Below, one piece after another: positions 28,193-37,267 of a DNA stretch of 64,000 nt. The DNA is taken from assembly GCF_013386825.1 (NCBI RefSeq), contig NZ_JACARC010000014.1, positions 62,001 to 126,000 on the forward strand, in the 5' to 3' direction. The notes under the pieces are model-generated. The model made no database searches. It saw only the letters and a list, made by a program, of their open reading frames with translations, and was not told the origin of the DNA. The stretch comes from Pseudomonas sp. IPO3778 (GTDB lineage Bacteria; Pseudomonadota; Gammaproteobacteria; Pseudomonadales; Pseudomonadaceae). Within the stretch, counting starts at the first letter, position 1. Each line of letters opens with the position of its first letter. A program made the position numbers and the translations under genes.

Positions 28193-29625
28193 AAGACAAG
28201 AACCTGCCACCCACGCTGCAGATGGGCATGCGCTCTTCAATAAACGTCAGTAGCGAGGTTCTTCGCGCATTGCTGGAAACACCAGCTTTGCACGCCCTGC
28301 TCGACAGCTTCAGCGAAGCGCTGATCGTAACGGACGATGAGGGTCGGGTGCGTTTTCTGAATCTGGCGGCCGAGCGCATTAATCAACTGTCCAAACAGCA
28401 AGCCGTTGGGCTGTCCGACACTGAGTTTTACCAGCGCTCGGCATTGAATTACGACGATTTGATCGCGGCACTGAGTCGAGGTGGCAATAGCGCCTTGACC
28501 CGTTCCCGGGAAGGTCGGGTTCTACTCAGCATTACCCACGCCGTACCCACTGGTGCCTACGAAAAGCCGTTCAGAATACTGACTCAGAAAGACTTCACCG
28601 CCAGCCAGTCGCAACGTCGAGAGCCCCAAGGGAATCGGCCCGTGGCACCGCAAGGTCTGCGTGACCCCCAGGACAGTGCCCTGCATTTGTCACCTCAGCT
28701 ATCGAGCATCGCAGACACCGGCGTACGCGCCTTCCGACGTCGGGCACGCCTGTTACTGCTCGGTGAGCCCGGTGTCGGCAAGACCGCTATCGCGCGCCAT
28801 ATTCACCGTGCCGCCGGCTGGGGAGATCGTCCGTTTATTCACGTTAACTGCGGTAGCATTCCGGAAAGCTTATTCGAGTCAGAGATGTTCGGCTATGAGC
28901 GTGGCGCCTTCACCGGCGCACTGCAGGGCGGCAAACAAGGCTATATCGAGGCCGCTTCAGGCGGGACCTTGTTCCTTGATGAAATCGGCGAAATTCCTCT
29001 GCATGTCCAAGCCAAGCTGCTGAAGTTTCTTGAAGACAGTACGATTCAGTCGGTCGGCTCGCCCCTGAGTAAAACGGTGCAGGTACAAGTCATTGCAGCC
29101 ACTAACAAGGACCTGCGCCACCTGGTGAGCATGGGTGAGTTTCGCGCCGATCTGTACTACCGACTGGCCGTCTTGCCGGTAGAAATCCCACCCTTGCGCC
29201 AGCACCGGGATGACTTGCCATTTCTAATCGACATTTTGTTGAGCCGCATCAATGGGGATCGAGAGCCTTCACTGAGCCTGTCTGCCGGTTGCCGGCAACG
29301 ACTGATGAGTTATGACTTTCCGGGCAATATCCGCGAACTGGTGAACATCTTCGAACGGCTGGCGGTCCTCGCCGACGATGAAGCGCAAGAGCATCATTTG
29401 CCTTGCGAATTGCTTGAGCCGGTGCGCTCGCGGGAAGATTTGAACCCCTCAACTGCGGGTGAAGCACCAGAGGACAGCACAGAGAGGAACCTCAAACTTC
29501 AAGTCCAGCATTTCGAACGCCAGGTCATTCTCAAAGCAGTACACCTATGCGGCAGCAAGCGCAAAGCGGCGCAGCATCTGGGAATTGATATCGGCACGCT
29601 GATCCGCAAGCTCCAACGCGACTGA
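28189..29625 (+). CDS. sigma-54 dependent transcriptional activator with N-terminal PAS
   Basis: A 478-residue enhancer-binding protein. Residues about 35-120 form a PAS domain (FSEALIVTDDEGRVRFLNLA). The AAA+ domain (about 175-400) has Walker A GEPGVGKT, the GAFTGA sigma-54 contact loop (YERGAFTGA) and Walker B GGTLFLDEIGE. The C-terminus (about 435-478) is a Fis/TyrR-type HTH (CGSKRKAAQHLGIDIGTLIRKL). It should bind the palindrome at 29671-29703 and activate the -24/-12 promoter at 29760. No receiver domain, so control is through PAS sensing. Confidence 0.93.
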   Translation: MKDKNLPPTLQMGMRSSINVSSEVLRALLETPALHALLDSFSEALIVTDDEGRVRFLNLAAERINQLSKQQAVGLSDTEFYQRSALNYDDLIAALSRGGNSALTRSREGRVLLSITHAVPTGAYEKPFRILTQKDFTASQSQRREPQGNRPVAPQGLRDPQDSALHLSPQLSSIADTGVRAFRRRARLLLLGEPGVGKTAIARHIHRAAGWGDRPFIHVNCGSIPESLFESEMFGYERGAFTGALQGGKQGYIEAASGGTLFLDEIGEIPLHVQAKLLKFLEDSTIQSVGSPLSKTVQVQVIAATNKDLRHLVSMGEFRADLYYRLAVLPVEIPPLRQHRDDLPFLIDILLSRINGDREPSLSLSAGCRQRLMSYDFPGNIRELVNIFERLAVLADDEAQEHHLPCELLEPVRSREDLNPSTAGEAPEDSTERNLKLQVQHFERQVILKAVHLCGSKRKAAQHLGIDIGTLIRKLQRD

Positions 29626-29670
29626 CGCTCCCGCCACAAGGACGTGCTTTCTTCTTTTTGCATAAAGCGC

Positions 29671-29703
29671 TGCAAAAATGATTACACCATGACCATTTTT
29701 GCA
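29671..29703. promoter_or_regulatory. 10-bp perfect inverted repeat, probable activator site
   Basis: TGCAAAAATG at 29671-29680 and CATTTTTGCA at 29694-29703 are exact reverse complements separated by 13 bases. Centred about 73 bases before the -24 element, it has the form and place of an upstream activator site for the sigma-54 regulator encoded just before it. Confidence 0.65.
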
Positions 29704-29759
29704 AACACCGCCTTCAGAATATTTTTATAAAACTAATAAAATTCAACAGGTTAAATACC

Positions 29760-29775
29760 TGGCACGACCTGTGCT
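29760..29775 (+). promoter_or_regulatory. sigma-54 (-24/-12) promoter of the N-demethylase operon
   Basis: TGGCACGACCTGTGCT matches the sigma-54 consensus: GG at 29761-29762 and GC at 29773-29774 with the required 10-base spacing. It lies 86 bases upstream of the DmmA-like gene. Confidence 0.75.
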
Positions 29776-29861
29776 CCTGCTACCTGCAACCCACCGTCGC
29801 TGGGCCTTGCATCAAAGCCGGCCTTCATTGGCTGAGCAGACAGTCAGGAGAAAAAATAAAA

Positions 29862-30464
29862 ATGTTGATCACCGGGATCAAAAGCCGACCGGTTTACGAT
29901 CGGCTACAACCGCTGCCAGGGGGTACCCGGCACATCATTGCAGGGCAAGGCAGCGGCGGTCGCGCCATGTTGCGATTGTTGGGTGATATGGCCGGACTGG
30001 ACCGACCGATCACCTTGTTGTACTCCCAGGAATCTTTTTCCGGCCAGGACTTCCTCGCGCAATTACAGCAACACTCAAACCATCCGCTATCTGCGCATGC
30101 AACCAACCTGGCGCTGATTGCGCAACTCAAGAGCCTGCTCGATGAATCCCGCATGGGCACCCGCGTGTACCTCGCGGGCTCGGAAAGTTTTCTTGGCAGC
30201 GCCATGCAAGTAATCACGCACTTTGACCTCAACCGCGACGAAGTGCTTCGCGAGCACTCTGGCACGTTGGTCCGCCGAGTCTGGTGCGTGCATTGCGACA
30301 CCTATACCGAAAACGTCACCCAACGCGTTTACGACTGCCCAGGTTGCAGCCTGACGCTGGTGGTGCGCGATCACTACTCTCGGCGACTGGCGGCCTTTCA
30401 GGCGGTTAAGGCCGACGCTGAAGTCCCGGGTGAACTGCCGCAAGCCGAGGAACTCGATACATGA
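29862..30464 (+). CDS. DmmA-family subunit of a dimethylamine-monooxygenase-like N-demethylase
   Basis: A 200-residue protein starting MLITGIKSRPVYDRL behind AGGAG. The C-terminal 60 residues hold two cysteine pairs (WCVHC and CPGC, rubredoxin-like metal knuckles) followed by the family ending LVVRDHYSRRLAAFQ. DmmA proteins are small subunits of the DmmDABC-type heme N-demethylase that oxidises dimethylamine to methylamine and formaldehyde. Its stop overlaps the next start (ATGA). Confidence 0.85.
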   Translation: MLITGIKSRPVYDRLQPLPGGTRHIIAGQGSGGRAMLRLLGDMAGLDRPITLLYSQESFSGQDFLAQLQQHSNHPLSAHATNLALIAQLKSLLDESRMGTRVYLAGSESFLGSAMQVITHFDLNRDEVLREHSGTLVRRVWCVHCDTYTENVTQRVYDCPGCSLTLVVRDHYSRRLAAFQAVKADAEVPGELPQAEELDT

Positions 30465-31429
30465 GCCATGACAATGGGACGTTGAATCTGCGCGTAGCCC
30501 GGATTGAAGTAGTCACTCCAGAAATCAAGCGATTTACCCTGGTGTCACCAACGGGGGCGCATCTACCAGCATTTTCCGGCGGCAGCCATGTCGTGGTATT
30601 GATCGCTAGCGCCCACAACACACTGCGAAATCCATACTCATTACTGAGTTCACCTTACGACACCAGCAGCTATCAGATTGCGGTACGCAGGGTGGACAGT
30701 GGGCGTGGCGGCTCGACTTCATTGCATGACACCGTGACTGAAGGCGATCTGATTCAGGTGACGCCACCGGTCAATCTGTTTGCGCTGATCAAACAAGCAC
30801 GTCTTCACTTGTTTATCGCAGGAGGGGTCGGAATCACTCCAGTGATCTCCCAACTCGAAGAACTGCAACTGAGCAAGGTGCCCTTTGAGCTGCATTATGC
30901 GGTTCGCGGCGAGGAGCACGCGCAACTCGGCAAGGAATTGCAGGCCACCTACGGCGAGCAGGTTCATCTTTACCGCAAAGGCATAGAACCCCGCATGGAC
31001 ATAGGCCAAGTACTCGCCGACCGTCCTCTGGGTAGCCACGTCTATGTGTGCGGCCCGGACAGCATGATCGACGCCAGCTTGCGGTGCGCGCGAGACCTTG
31101 GCTGGACCGACAGCCATGTGCACTTCGAGCGCTTCCTCGAACAAAGCAACGGCGGTGAAGCATTCAGTTTCACCCTCGGGCGCAGCGGCACAACCATTGA
31201 GGTTTCGCCTGACCAAACCATGCTTGAAGCAGTAGAAGCCGCTGGCCACACCCTGCCTTACCTGTGTCGTGGCGGCGCCTGTGGCCATTGCGAAACCAAC
31301 GTTCTCGAACTCGACGGCGAGCTGCTGCACAGCGACGACTGGCTGTCCGACGAAGACAAAACCAGCGGAAAGAAAATCATGCCGTGCGTATCTCGCGCGA
31401 AGTGTAATCGCCTGGTCATCGACCTTTAA
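30461..31429 (+). CDS. flavin / 2Fe-2S oxidoreductase, electron-transfer subunit of the N-demethylase
   Basis: A 322-residue PDR/VanB-type reductase. It has an N-terminal FMN-binding beta-barrel (RNPYSLLSSP), a NAD-binding domain (FIAGGVGITPVISQL, HVYVCGPDSMI) and a C-terminal plant-type ferredoxin with CRGGACGHC plus a distal MPCVSRAKC. It passes electrons from NAD(P)H to the heme oxygenase subunit encoded next, 18 bases downstream. Confidence 0.9.
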   Translation: MSHDNGTLNLRVARIEVVTPEIKRFTLVSPTGAHLPAFSGGSHVVVLIASAHNTLRNPYSLLSSPYDTSSYQIAVRRVDSGRGGSTSLHDTVTEGDLIQVTPPVNLFALIKQARLHLFIAGGVGITPVISQLEELQLSKVPFELHYAVRGEEHAQLGKELQATYGEQVHLYRKGIEPRMDIGQVLADRPLGSHVYVCGPDSMIDASLRCARDLGWTDSHVHFERFLEQSNGGEAFSFTLGRSGTTIEVSPDQTMLEAVEAAGHTLPYLCRGGACGHCETNVLELDGELLHSDDWLSDEDKTSGKKIMPCVSRAKCNRLVIDL

Positions 31430-31447
31430 TCGACGGAGACAAAACAA

Positions 31448-32488
31448 ATGAATATCAAATTCAATCCCGACGAAACCTATCGTGACGACTACACCTTTGC
31501 CAATAGCCCGGAAACTATCGCACGCGCGCCCTTCCCTTTCCCGGACGACAACTACATGTACTCGATGAACCTCGAGCCTCATGTGTCGGTAGGCGATGAT
31601 GCGTTTCGAGCGGCCTTCGATATCGATGAGCACTACATCAGCGAATGCAGAGACCGTGCTATCACCCTGGAGAAAGATCCGGGCATGCACTATGTCTCGG
31701 CACCGCACATGATGGAGGCGCAATGGGACCTGCTCGAACTGATCATGGAATCCTACGCCCGCGACTACCCGCAATATTTCAACCTTGAGCGCGAAGGTCG
31801 GCAGTGGCATTGGACCAACTGTTTGCTGGGCATAGACGATCACTTCACGTTCGGCGATCCGACGACGCTGCCCTTTGAGCCCATGGAGTATGTGACCCGC
31901 CAGGCCCAAGGCGACTGGGTGCTGCAAGAAGAGCGCGACAGCATGCTGTATTGGGGAGCAGGAATCGCTACCCAACGCGCCGACTACTCCCTGCGCTTCA
32001 ACCTGGGCATGAGTTGGGATGAGTTCCATGGCCCAGTGCCCCTGGTTAAAGAGATCGGCATGCTCGATCGCGCGCTGAAATTTCTGCTGCGTCTGCGTAC
32101 CGGGCACCCGGTGCGGCGCCTGAACTGGTCACTGACCGTCAACCCCCGCCTCGAAGTGTCTGCCGAAAGCCTGCCGGAATGGGCGCCGGATCGCACTATC
32201 GTGACCCCGCAAAACGCCGGCAAACTGGTTTACCTGCGTATCGAACTGCAACCTTTGCATCGCCTGCCGCGCAGTAACGCCATTGTCTTTCCGATTCGTA
32301 CCTATCTGCTCAGTCTCGAAGACATTGCTACGAACCCGGCTTGGGCACGACGGATGCATCGAGTTTTGCGTGATCTGAATCAGCAATTAGTCGACTACAA
32401 GGGCTTCAGCCGTTATCGCGATGCCGCCGTTGAATGGCTTTCGCAGTACGACGATGGCCGCAACAACGAGCCTGCAAAGCAGGCTTGA
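31448..32488 (+). CDS. heme-dependent oxidative N-demethylase (DUF3445)
   Basis: A 346-residue soluble protein of DUF3445/HODM type, the catalytic heme subunit that removes a methyl group from a secondary amine with O2, giving formaldehyde. Family-like regions are FPFPDDNYMYSMNLEP, WHWTNCLLGIDDHF, LRRLNWSLTVNPR-like and RLPRSNAIVFPIRTYL. GGAG lies nine bases upstream of ATG. Together with the DmmA-like protein and the reductase it forms the full oxygenase. The downstream permease and dehydrogenase suggest a substrate larger than dimethylamine. Confidence 0.88.
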   Translation: MNIKFNPDETYRDDYTFANSPETIARAPFPFPDDNYMYSMNLEPHVSVGDDAFRAAFDIDEHYISECRDRAITLEKDPGMHYVSAPHMMEAQWDLLELIMESYARDYPQYFNLEREGRQWHWTNCLLGIDDHFTFGDPTTLPFEPMEYVTRQAQGDWVLQEERDSMLYWGAGIATQRADYSLRFNLGMSWDEFHGPVPLVKEIGMLDRALKFLLRLRTGHPVRRLNWSLTVNPRLEVSAESLPEWAPDRTIVTPQNAGKLVYLRIELQPLHRLPRSNAIVFPIRTYLLSLEDIATNPAWARRMHRVLRDLNQQLVDYKGFSRYRDAAVEWLSQYDDGRNNEPAKQA

Positions 32489-32581
32489 ACCCGGCATAGA
32501 ACAATAAAAGACTGATCACGAGTATCGGCGGCTCCAACCGCCAACACTGCAATCAACTGCCATTGATAATGAGGAAATAAA

Positions 32582-34114
32582 ATGAGTGGCTTATCGACCT
32601 CGCGTGCAAGTGCCAACGCCGATCAGGATGCGGAACAACTCCGCGCCCTCGGCTACAGTTCGGACTTCAATCGCAGCATGAGCCTATGGGAAAACTTCTC
32701 CCTAGGCTTCACCTACCTGTCGCCGGTGGTCGGCGTCTATACCTTGTTCGGTTTATGCCTGGCCGCAGGCGGCCCTCCAATGTTTTGGTCTTATCTGTTG
32801 ATCGGTGCCGGGCAGTTGTTGGTGTGCCTGATCTTCGGTGAAATCGTTTCACAGTTCCCAATTTCCGGAGGCGTCTATCCTTGGGCACGTCGTCTGGTAG
32901 GCAAGCGCTGGGCGTGGATGGTTGGTTGGGTGTACGCATGGGCCTTGTGCGCGACCATCGCCGGAGTCTCGGTAGGTGCTGGGCCATATCTCGCAATCCT
33001 GATGGGCTTCCATCCCGGCCCGCAAGCCAATACCTACATTGCGCTGGCGATCATCCTGCTCTCCACCGGTCTGAATCTGGTGGGTACGAAACTGCTGGCA
33101 CGTGTAGCAATGTTTGGCTTTGTCTGTGAGCTGGTTGGCGCAATTCTAGTTGGCGGTTACCTGTTGATTTTCGAGCGCCATCAACCATTCAGCGTGCTGT
33201 TCGACACCTTCAACATCCAAGTTAATGGCTCGTACTTGCCCGCATTCCTCGCCGCCTCCCTGGCAGGGCTGTTCCAGTATTACGGCTTCGAGGCCTGCGG
33301 CGATGTTGCCGAAGAAACGCCAAACCCTGGCAAACGCATTCCCAAAGCCATGCGCATGACCATTTACATTGGCGGCGCAGCAGCGATGTTTGCCTGCCTG
33401 GCATTGATCCTGTCAGTACCGGACATGTCAAAGGTCCTGGCTGGTGAAGACACTGACCCGGTCGCCACTATCCTTGCCAACGCCTTCGGCCCGCTCGGTT
33501 CTCGCTTGGTGATGGCAGTCGTAATGGTGTCTTTCATCTCCTGCGTCCTGAGCCTGCAAGCCGCAGCCAGCCGTTTATTGTTTGCCTACGCCAGAGACGA
33601 AATGATCGTTGGCAGTTCACTGCTCAAGCGTCTGTCGTCCAATCACGTGCCATCGTTTGCACTGCTGATCAGTGGTCTGGTGCCGGCGGCGATTGTCTGC
33701 CTGGGAATGTTCATGGCGGATGCTGTCGCGACCATCGTTGGCTTTGCCGCGATTGGTATCTATGTCGCGTTTCAGTTGATCGTCATTGCGGCCTTGATTG
33801 CCCGCGCCAAAGGTTGGCGTCCAAACGGTCAGTTCACGCTCGGGGCCTGGGGCCTATGGGTCAACCTGGCAGCGCTGGTCTACGGCCTGTGCGCCATCGT
33901 CAACATGGTCTGGCCGCGCTCACCGGATGCGCCGTGGTACGTCAACTACGCGATGATCCTGACCACACTTATTGTGATGGGCGCCGGCTTCATTTACATG
34001 CTTCTGGGCAAACCCTACGACAAAGGAACGGCACCGGCGGGTGATGCCTGGAAATTTTCAAAACCGCTTGCCAGCGCGGCTGATCAATCAACGGTGTCCG
34101 TGCAACAACGCTGA
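32582..34114 (+). CDS. APC-superfamily amino acid / amine permease
   Basis: A 510-residue inner-membrane protein with about 12 spans and a polar N-terminus of 35 residues. It has the APC signature region FTYLSPVVGVYTLF in the first helix and GVYPWARRLVGKRWAWMVGWVYAWA. GAGG precedes the ATG. In this operon it most likely imports the amine or N-methylated amino acid attacked by the N-demethylase. The exact substrate cannot be read from sequence. Confidence 0.88.
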   Translation: MSGLSTSRASANADQDAEQLRALGYSSDFNRSMSLWENFSLGFTYLSPVVGVYTLFGLCLAAGGPPMFWSYLLIGAGQLLVCLIFGEIVSQFPISGGVYPWARRLVGKRWAWMVGWVYAWALCATIAGVSVGAGPYLAILMGFHPGPQANTYIALAIILLSTGLNLVGTKLLARVAMFGFVCELVGAILVGGYLLIFERHQPFSVLFDTFNIQVNGSYLPAFLAASLAGLFQYYGFEACGDVAEETPNPGKRIPKAMRMTIYIGGAAAMFACLALILSVPDMSKVLAGEDTDPVATILANAFGPLGSRLVMAVVMVSFISCVLSLQAAASRLLFAYARDEMIVGSSLLKRLSSNHVPSFALLISGLVPAAIVCLGMFMADAVATIVGFAAIGIYVAFQLIVIAALIARAKGWRPNGQFTLGAWGLWVNLAALVYGLCAIVNMVWPRSPDAPWYVNYAMILTTLIVMGAGFIYMLLGKPYDKGTAPAGDAWKFSKPLASAADQSTVSVQQR

Positions 34115-34165
34115 TCGAGTGCCAAGGGATCTCATCCCCCTGGCCCATTAAACTGAGGAGCAGTG

Positions 34166-35590
34166 ATGCAAACTAAATTATTGATCAACGGCCATCTGGT
34201 CGAAGGTGAAGGCCCGGCGCAGCCGGTGTTCAATCCGGCACTGGGCCGGGTACTGGTAGAGATCAAGGAAGCCAGCGAAGCCCAGGTCGACGCCGCCGTG
34301 CGCGCCGCCGACAGCGCCTTTGAAGGCTGGTCCCAGACCCCGCCCAAAGACCGCTCGCTGCTGCTGCTCAAACTCGCCGACGCCATCGAAGCCCATGGCG
34401 AAGAACTGGCCAAGCTGGAGTCGGACAACTGCGGCAAGCCCTACAGCGCCGCGCTGAACGATGAGATCCCGGCGGTGGCCGACGTGTTCCGCTTCTTCGC
34501 CGGCGCCAGCCGCTGCATGAGCGGTTCGGCCGGCGGTGAATACCTGCCGGGACACACCTCGATGATCCGTCGCGACCCGGTGGGCGTGATTGCCTCCATC
34601 GCGCCGTGGAACTACCCGCTGATGATGGTCGCCTGGAAAATCGCCCCGGCCCTGGCCGCCGGGAATACCGTGGTGCTCAAGCCGTCGGAACAAACCCCGC
34701 TGACCGCGTTGCGTCTGGTGGAGTTGGCCGCTGAAATTTTCCCGGCCGGTGTACTCAACCTGGTGTTTGGCCGTGGGCCGACCGTAGGCAGCCCGCTGGT
34801 GAATCATCCGAAAGTGCGCATGGTGTCGCTGACGGGTTCGATTGCCACCGGTGCCAATATCATTTCCAGCACCGCCGACAGCGTCAAACGCATGCACATG
34901 GAACTGGGCGGCAAGGCACCGGTGATCATCTTCAACGACGCCGATATCGACGCGGCGGTTGAGGGCATTCGTACCTTTGGTTTCTACAACGCCGGCCAGG
35001 ATTGCACCGCGGCCTGCCGGATTTATGCACAGGCCGATATCTACGATGCGTTTGTCGAGAAGCTCGGCGCGGCCGTCGCCAGCATCAAGTACGGTTTACA
35101 GGATGACCCGGCCACCGAGTTGGGCCCGCTGATCACCGCGCAGCATCGCGATCGTGTCGCCGGCTTTGTGGAGCGTGCGGTGGCGCAATCCCACATCCGC
35201 CTGATCACCGGCGGCAAGGCGGTGGAAGGCAACGGGTTCTTCTTTGAGCCGACGGTATTGGCCGATGCGCAGCAGGACGATGAAATCGTGCGCCGCGAGG
35301 TGTTCGGGCCAGTGGTTTCGGTGACGAAGTTTAATGACGAGGCCCAGGTATTGGGCTGGGCCAATGATTCGGACTACGGCCTGGCGTCGTCGGTGTGGAC
35401 CGCCGATGTCGGCCGCGCCCATCGCCTGGCTGCGCGCCTGCAATACGGCTGCACCTGGGTGAATACCCACTTCATGCTGGTCAGCGAAATGCCTCACGGC
35501 GGTCAGAAACTGTCTGGCTATGGCAAGGACATGTCCATGTATGGCCTGGAGGACTACACCACCGTTCGCCATGTGATGTTCAAACACTGA
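34166..35590 (+). CDS. aldehyde dehydrogenase, gamma-aminobutyraldehyde dehydrogenase type
   Basis: A 474-residue NAD-dependent enzyme. ATG 34166 fits the GAGGAG ribosome site better than the GTG three bases upstream. The general-base Glu is in MELGGKAPV (near residue 247) and the catalytic Cys280 is in GQDCTAACR. The [14 protein letters not shown] wording is typical of aminobutyraldehyde (YdcW/PuuC-like) dehydrogenases. It probably oxidises an aminoaldehyde produced after demethylation, or the formaldehyde-side product (less likely). Last gene of the operon. Confidence 0.88.
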   Translation: MQTKLLINGHLVEGEGPAQPVFNPALGRVLVEIKEASEAQVDAAVRAADSAFEGWSQTPPKDRSLLLLKLADAIEAHGEELAKLESDNCGKPYSAALNDEIPAVADVFRFFAGASRCMSGSAGGEYLPGHTSMIRRDPVGVIASIAPWNYPLMMVAWKIAPALAAGNTVVLKPSEQTPLTALRLVELAAEIFPAGVLNLVFGRGPTVGSPLVNHPKVRMVSLTGSIATGANIISSTADSVKRMHMELGGKAPVIIFNDADIDAAVEGIRTFGFYNAGQDCTAACRIYAQADIYDAFVEKLGAAVASIKYGLQDDPATELGPLITAQHRDRVAGFVERAVAQSHIRLITGGKAVEGNGFFFEPTVLADAQQDDEIVRREVFGPVVSVTKFNDEAQVLGWANDSDYGLASSVWTADVGRAHRLAARLQYGCTWVNTHFMLVSEMPHGGQKLSGYGKDMSMYGLEDYTTVRHVMFKH

Positions 35591-35915
35591 CCACTACGTT
35601 GGTGTTTTTTATCCTGGCGCCTGGCTTCTTGTTCCTGAAGCAGGCGTCAGCTCGACCAGAGGCGGTTGTTCGTTCATTACTCTGTGTCACCGAACTAGGT
35701 ATGCGTCTAAAGGTGGAGCGCCGAGCGTACGGACTTTCTCGGCAAGCATTCGGTCCTGTGGCCGGGGTCGAAGTTCTCAACATTTCTCAACATCGCGCTA
35801 GGCGCCGCACTCGATCCGATACTAGGTTTTATACGGTTCTGGTGCGCGCCCTGTGACGGGTTTTGGCAGGTCGCTGGCGCAGACCTAACGGCAAAAATCG
35901 GCCAAAACCGACCTC
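35591..35915. other. gene-free spacer
   Basis: No convincing gene. A short direct repeat TTCTCAACA occurs around 35770-35790. Around 35860-35915 the text AACGGCAAAAATCGGCCAAAACCGACCT resembles a degraded dispersed intergenic repeat. No terminator with a U tract was found after the dehydrogenase. Confidence 0.3.
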
Positions 35916-36314
35916 TCAAACAGGTTCATGAGGGCAATCGACGAGCGCTTGCATTACGTGGCCGAGTTGCACCAATTTCTCTATGGCGAATGGAACAGTC
36001 GTTCCACTGATCGAGAGAGGGGTAAAGGCGAGTATCCGAACGGCGAGCGCTCCCGGCTGATTACTCTCAGAGAAGCTAAGGCGGTACCACGAAAATATTG
36101 ACGGTTTCCATGTAACAGTCGCCCGGTTAGAAGGCGCAGCAAAGAAAGCTGAAACCCTAGCAATGTGTTCTCGCTTAATCTTGAGAAAGTAATTGCCGGC
36201 AGTTCCTTGTTCAAAAGTCAGATAGAGATCCTCTCCCTTTGCCTGGAGGTAGAGATAAATCGAACGCCACTTACCTTCGTGGCAGGCGCTGAACACCGCT
36301 GGTGTCCCTAACAT
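35916..36314 (-). CDS. hypothetical protein
   Basis: A 132-residue soluble protein from ATG 36314 with AAGGA seven bases upstream (MLGTPAVFSACHEGKWR...). Tyr/Phe-rich and beta-rich in appearance, no signal peptide, no recognised domain. It stands alone on the minus strand between the catabolic operon and the lipoprotein gene. The codon pattern is moderately gene-like; it could be an accessory-region orphan. Confidence 0.45.
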   Translation of the reverse strand: MLGTPAVFSACHEGKWRSIYLYLQAKGEDLYLTFEQGTAGNYFLKIKREHIARVSAFFAAPSNRATVTWKPSIFSWYRLSFSESNQPGALAVRILAFTPLSISGTTVPFAIEKLVQLGHVMQALVDCPHEPV

Positions 36315-36655
36315 TTTGCATTCCTTCATCAAGACGGTCTGATGAGGTTTAGCTCATGCTTGGCGAGTCTGCATTTGGAGGCTATTTCTGACCAATTGCT
36401 GCCTTTCGCGAACGACAGCTTAGGGTCGAAACCTGCCAGTATCCAACCAGATACCCACAGATTGACGCTGGTCCAAGATAGATACCCGGTCGGTGACCGC
36501 CATTAGTGACCACTTTTGGCTGGCCAACTGTTCGTCCAATCCTTTTCGGAGAAACACACTATGGAGGGAACCAGATGCTGGCCGATCCACGCGGCATAGC
36601 ATTACCGCCTGCTATATTGCCGGCCACCTAACCAGGCAAACCCAATACAAGGAAT
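36315..36655. other. gene-free spacer with degenerate dispersed repeat
   Basis: No gene. Around 36385-36440 the text CTGACCAATTGCTGCC...CGCGAACGACAGC...GGGTCGAAACCTGCC resembles the dispersed Pseudomonas intergenic element built on GGGTCGA and CTGCC blocks. Another block near 36490-36530 is similar. The promoter of the lipoprotein gene should be near 36600-36640. Confidence 0.35.
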
Positions 36656-37267
36656 GTGAAGCTCGCCCCTGTCTTATTGCTCGCCCTACTGACGTCTGGC
36701 TGTGCTACAGGCCCCGCCGTCGAATGGGTGACTGTCCGCAACACTGACAAATTCACTGATAAATCCAGCTGCGCGGTCACGGTAGGCACCTATTACACGG
36801 GGGGCGGGCTATACACCGTCAGCAATCAATACTACCCATACATTGAAGTGGTAAATGGCGACCTCCGAGTGGGCGTGAAAAGCGGTGGCCGCTTCCTGAT
36901 CCCGGTCGGCGACGTCCAGCTCAGAGTCGATCAGAACAAGGCATGGACGATCAGCACCAGCGAAACCCCGCTGGACTATGTGCCCGAGGGCCAGCTCAAA
37001 GCTATGCAAGCCTACGCACCGAAAGATCCCCAGCAGCAACAAATAGTGGAAAACGCCTACAAGACGGCGATGGATGCTACAGCACGGTCCATGTCGCCGT
37101 TTACCGCGTCAACAGGCGAGAAGGCTCAGTCAATTCTCAAAGAAATGCGATCCGGCAAGACGCTTATCTATCGCACTGTTGGCCTGAATCAAGCGGCGTC
37201 TACGACCGGGGAATATGTACTGGACCAGTCGCTGGAGGTCGCATTGCGTCAGTGCGGTATCCAATAG
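36656..37267 (+). CDS. predicted lipoprotein
   Basis: A 203-residue protein from GTG 36656 with a lipoprotein signal (residues 1-16, lipobox LTSGC). The mature part is a beta-rich domain (VTVGTYYTGGGLYTVSNQYY, GGRFLIPVGDVQLRV) followed by a helical tail. It is predicted to be membrane-anchored in the envelope. No family named. A repeat-rich, gene-free tract follows directly. Confidence 0.75.
   Translation: MKLAPVLLLALLTSGCATGPAVEWVTVRNTDKFTDKSSCAVTVGTYYTGGGLYTVSNQYYPYIEVVNGDLRVGVKSGGRFLIPVGDVQLRVDQNKAWTISTSETPLDYVPEGQLKAMQAYAPKDPQQQQIVENAYKTAMDATARSMSPFTASTGEKAQSILKEMRSGKTLIYRTVGLNQAASTTGEYVLDQSLEVALRQCGIQ

Noticed and set aside
30719..32107. A 462-codon minus-strand frame opposite the reductase and demethylase genes
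   Set aside because: High GC makes long antisense frames; the plus-strand proteins have full family motifs and coupled starts.
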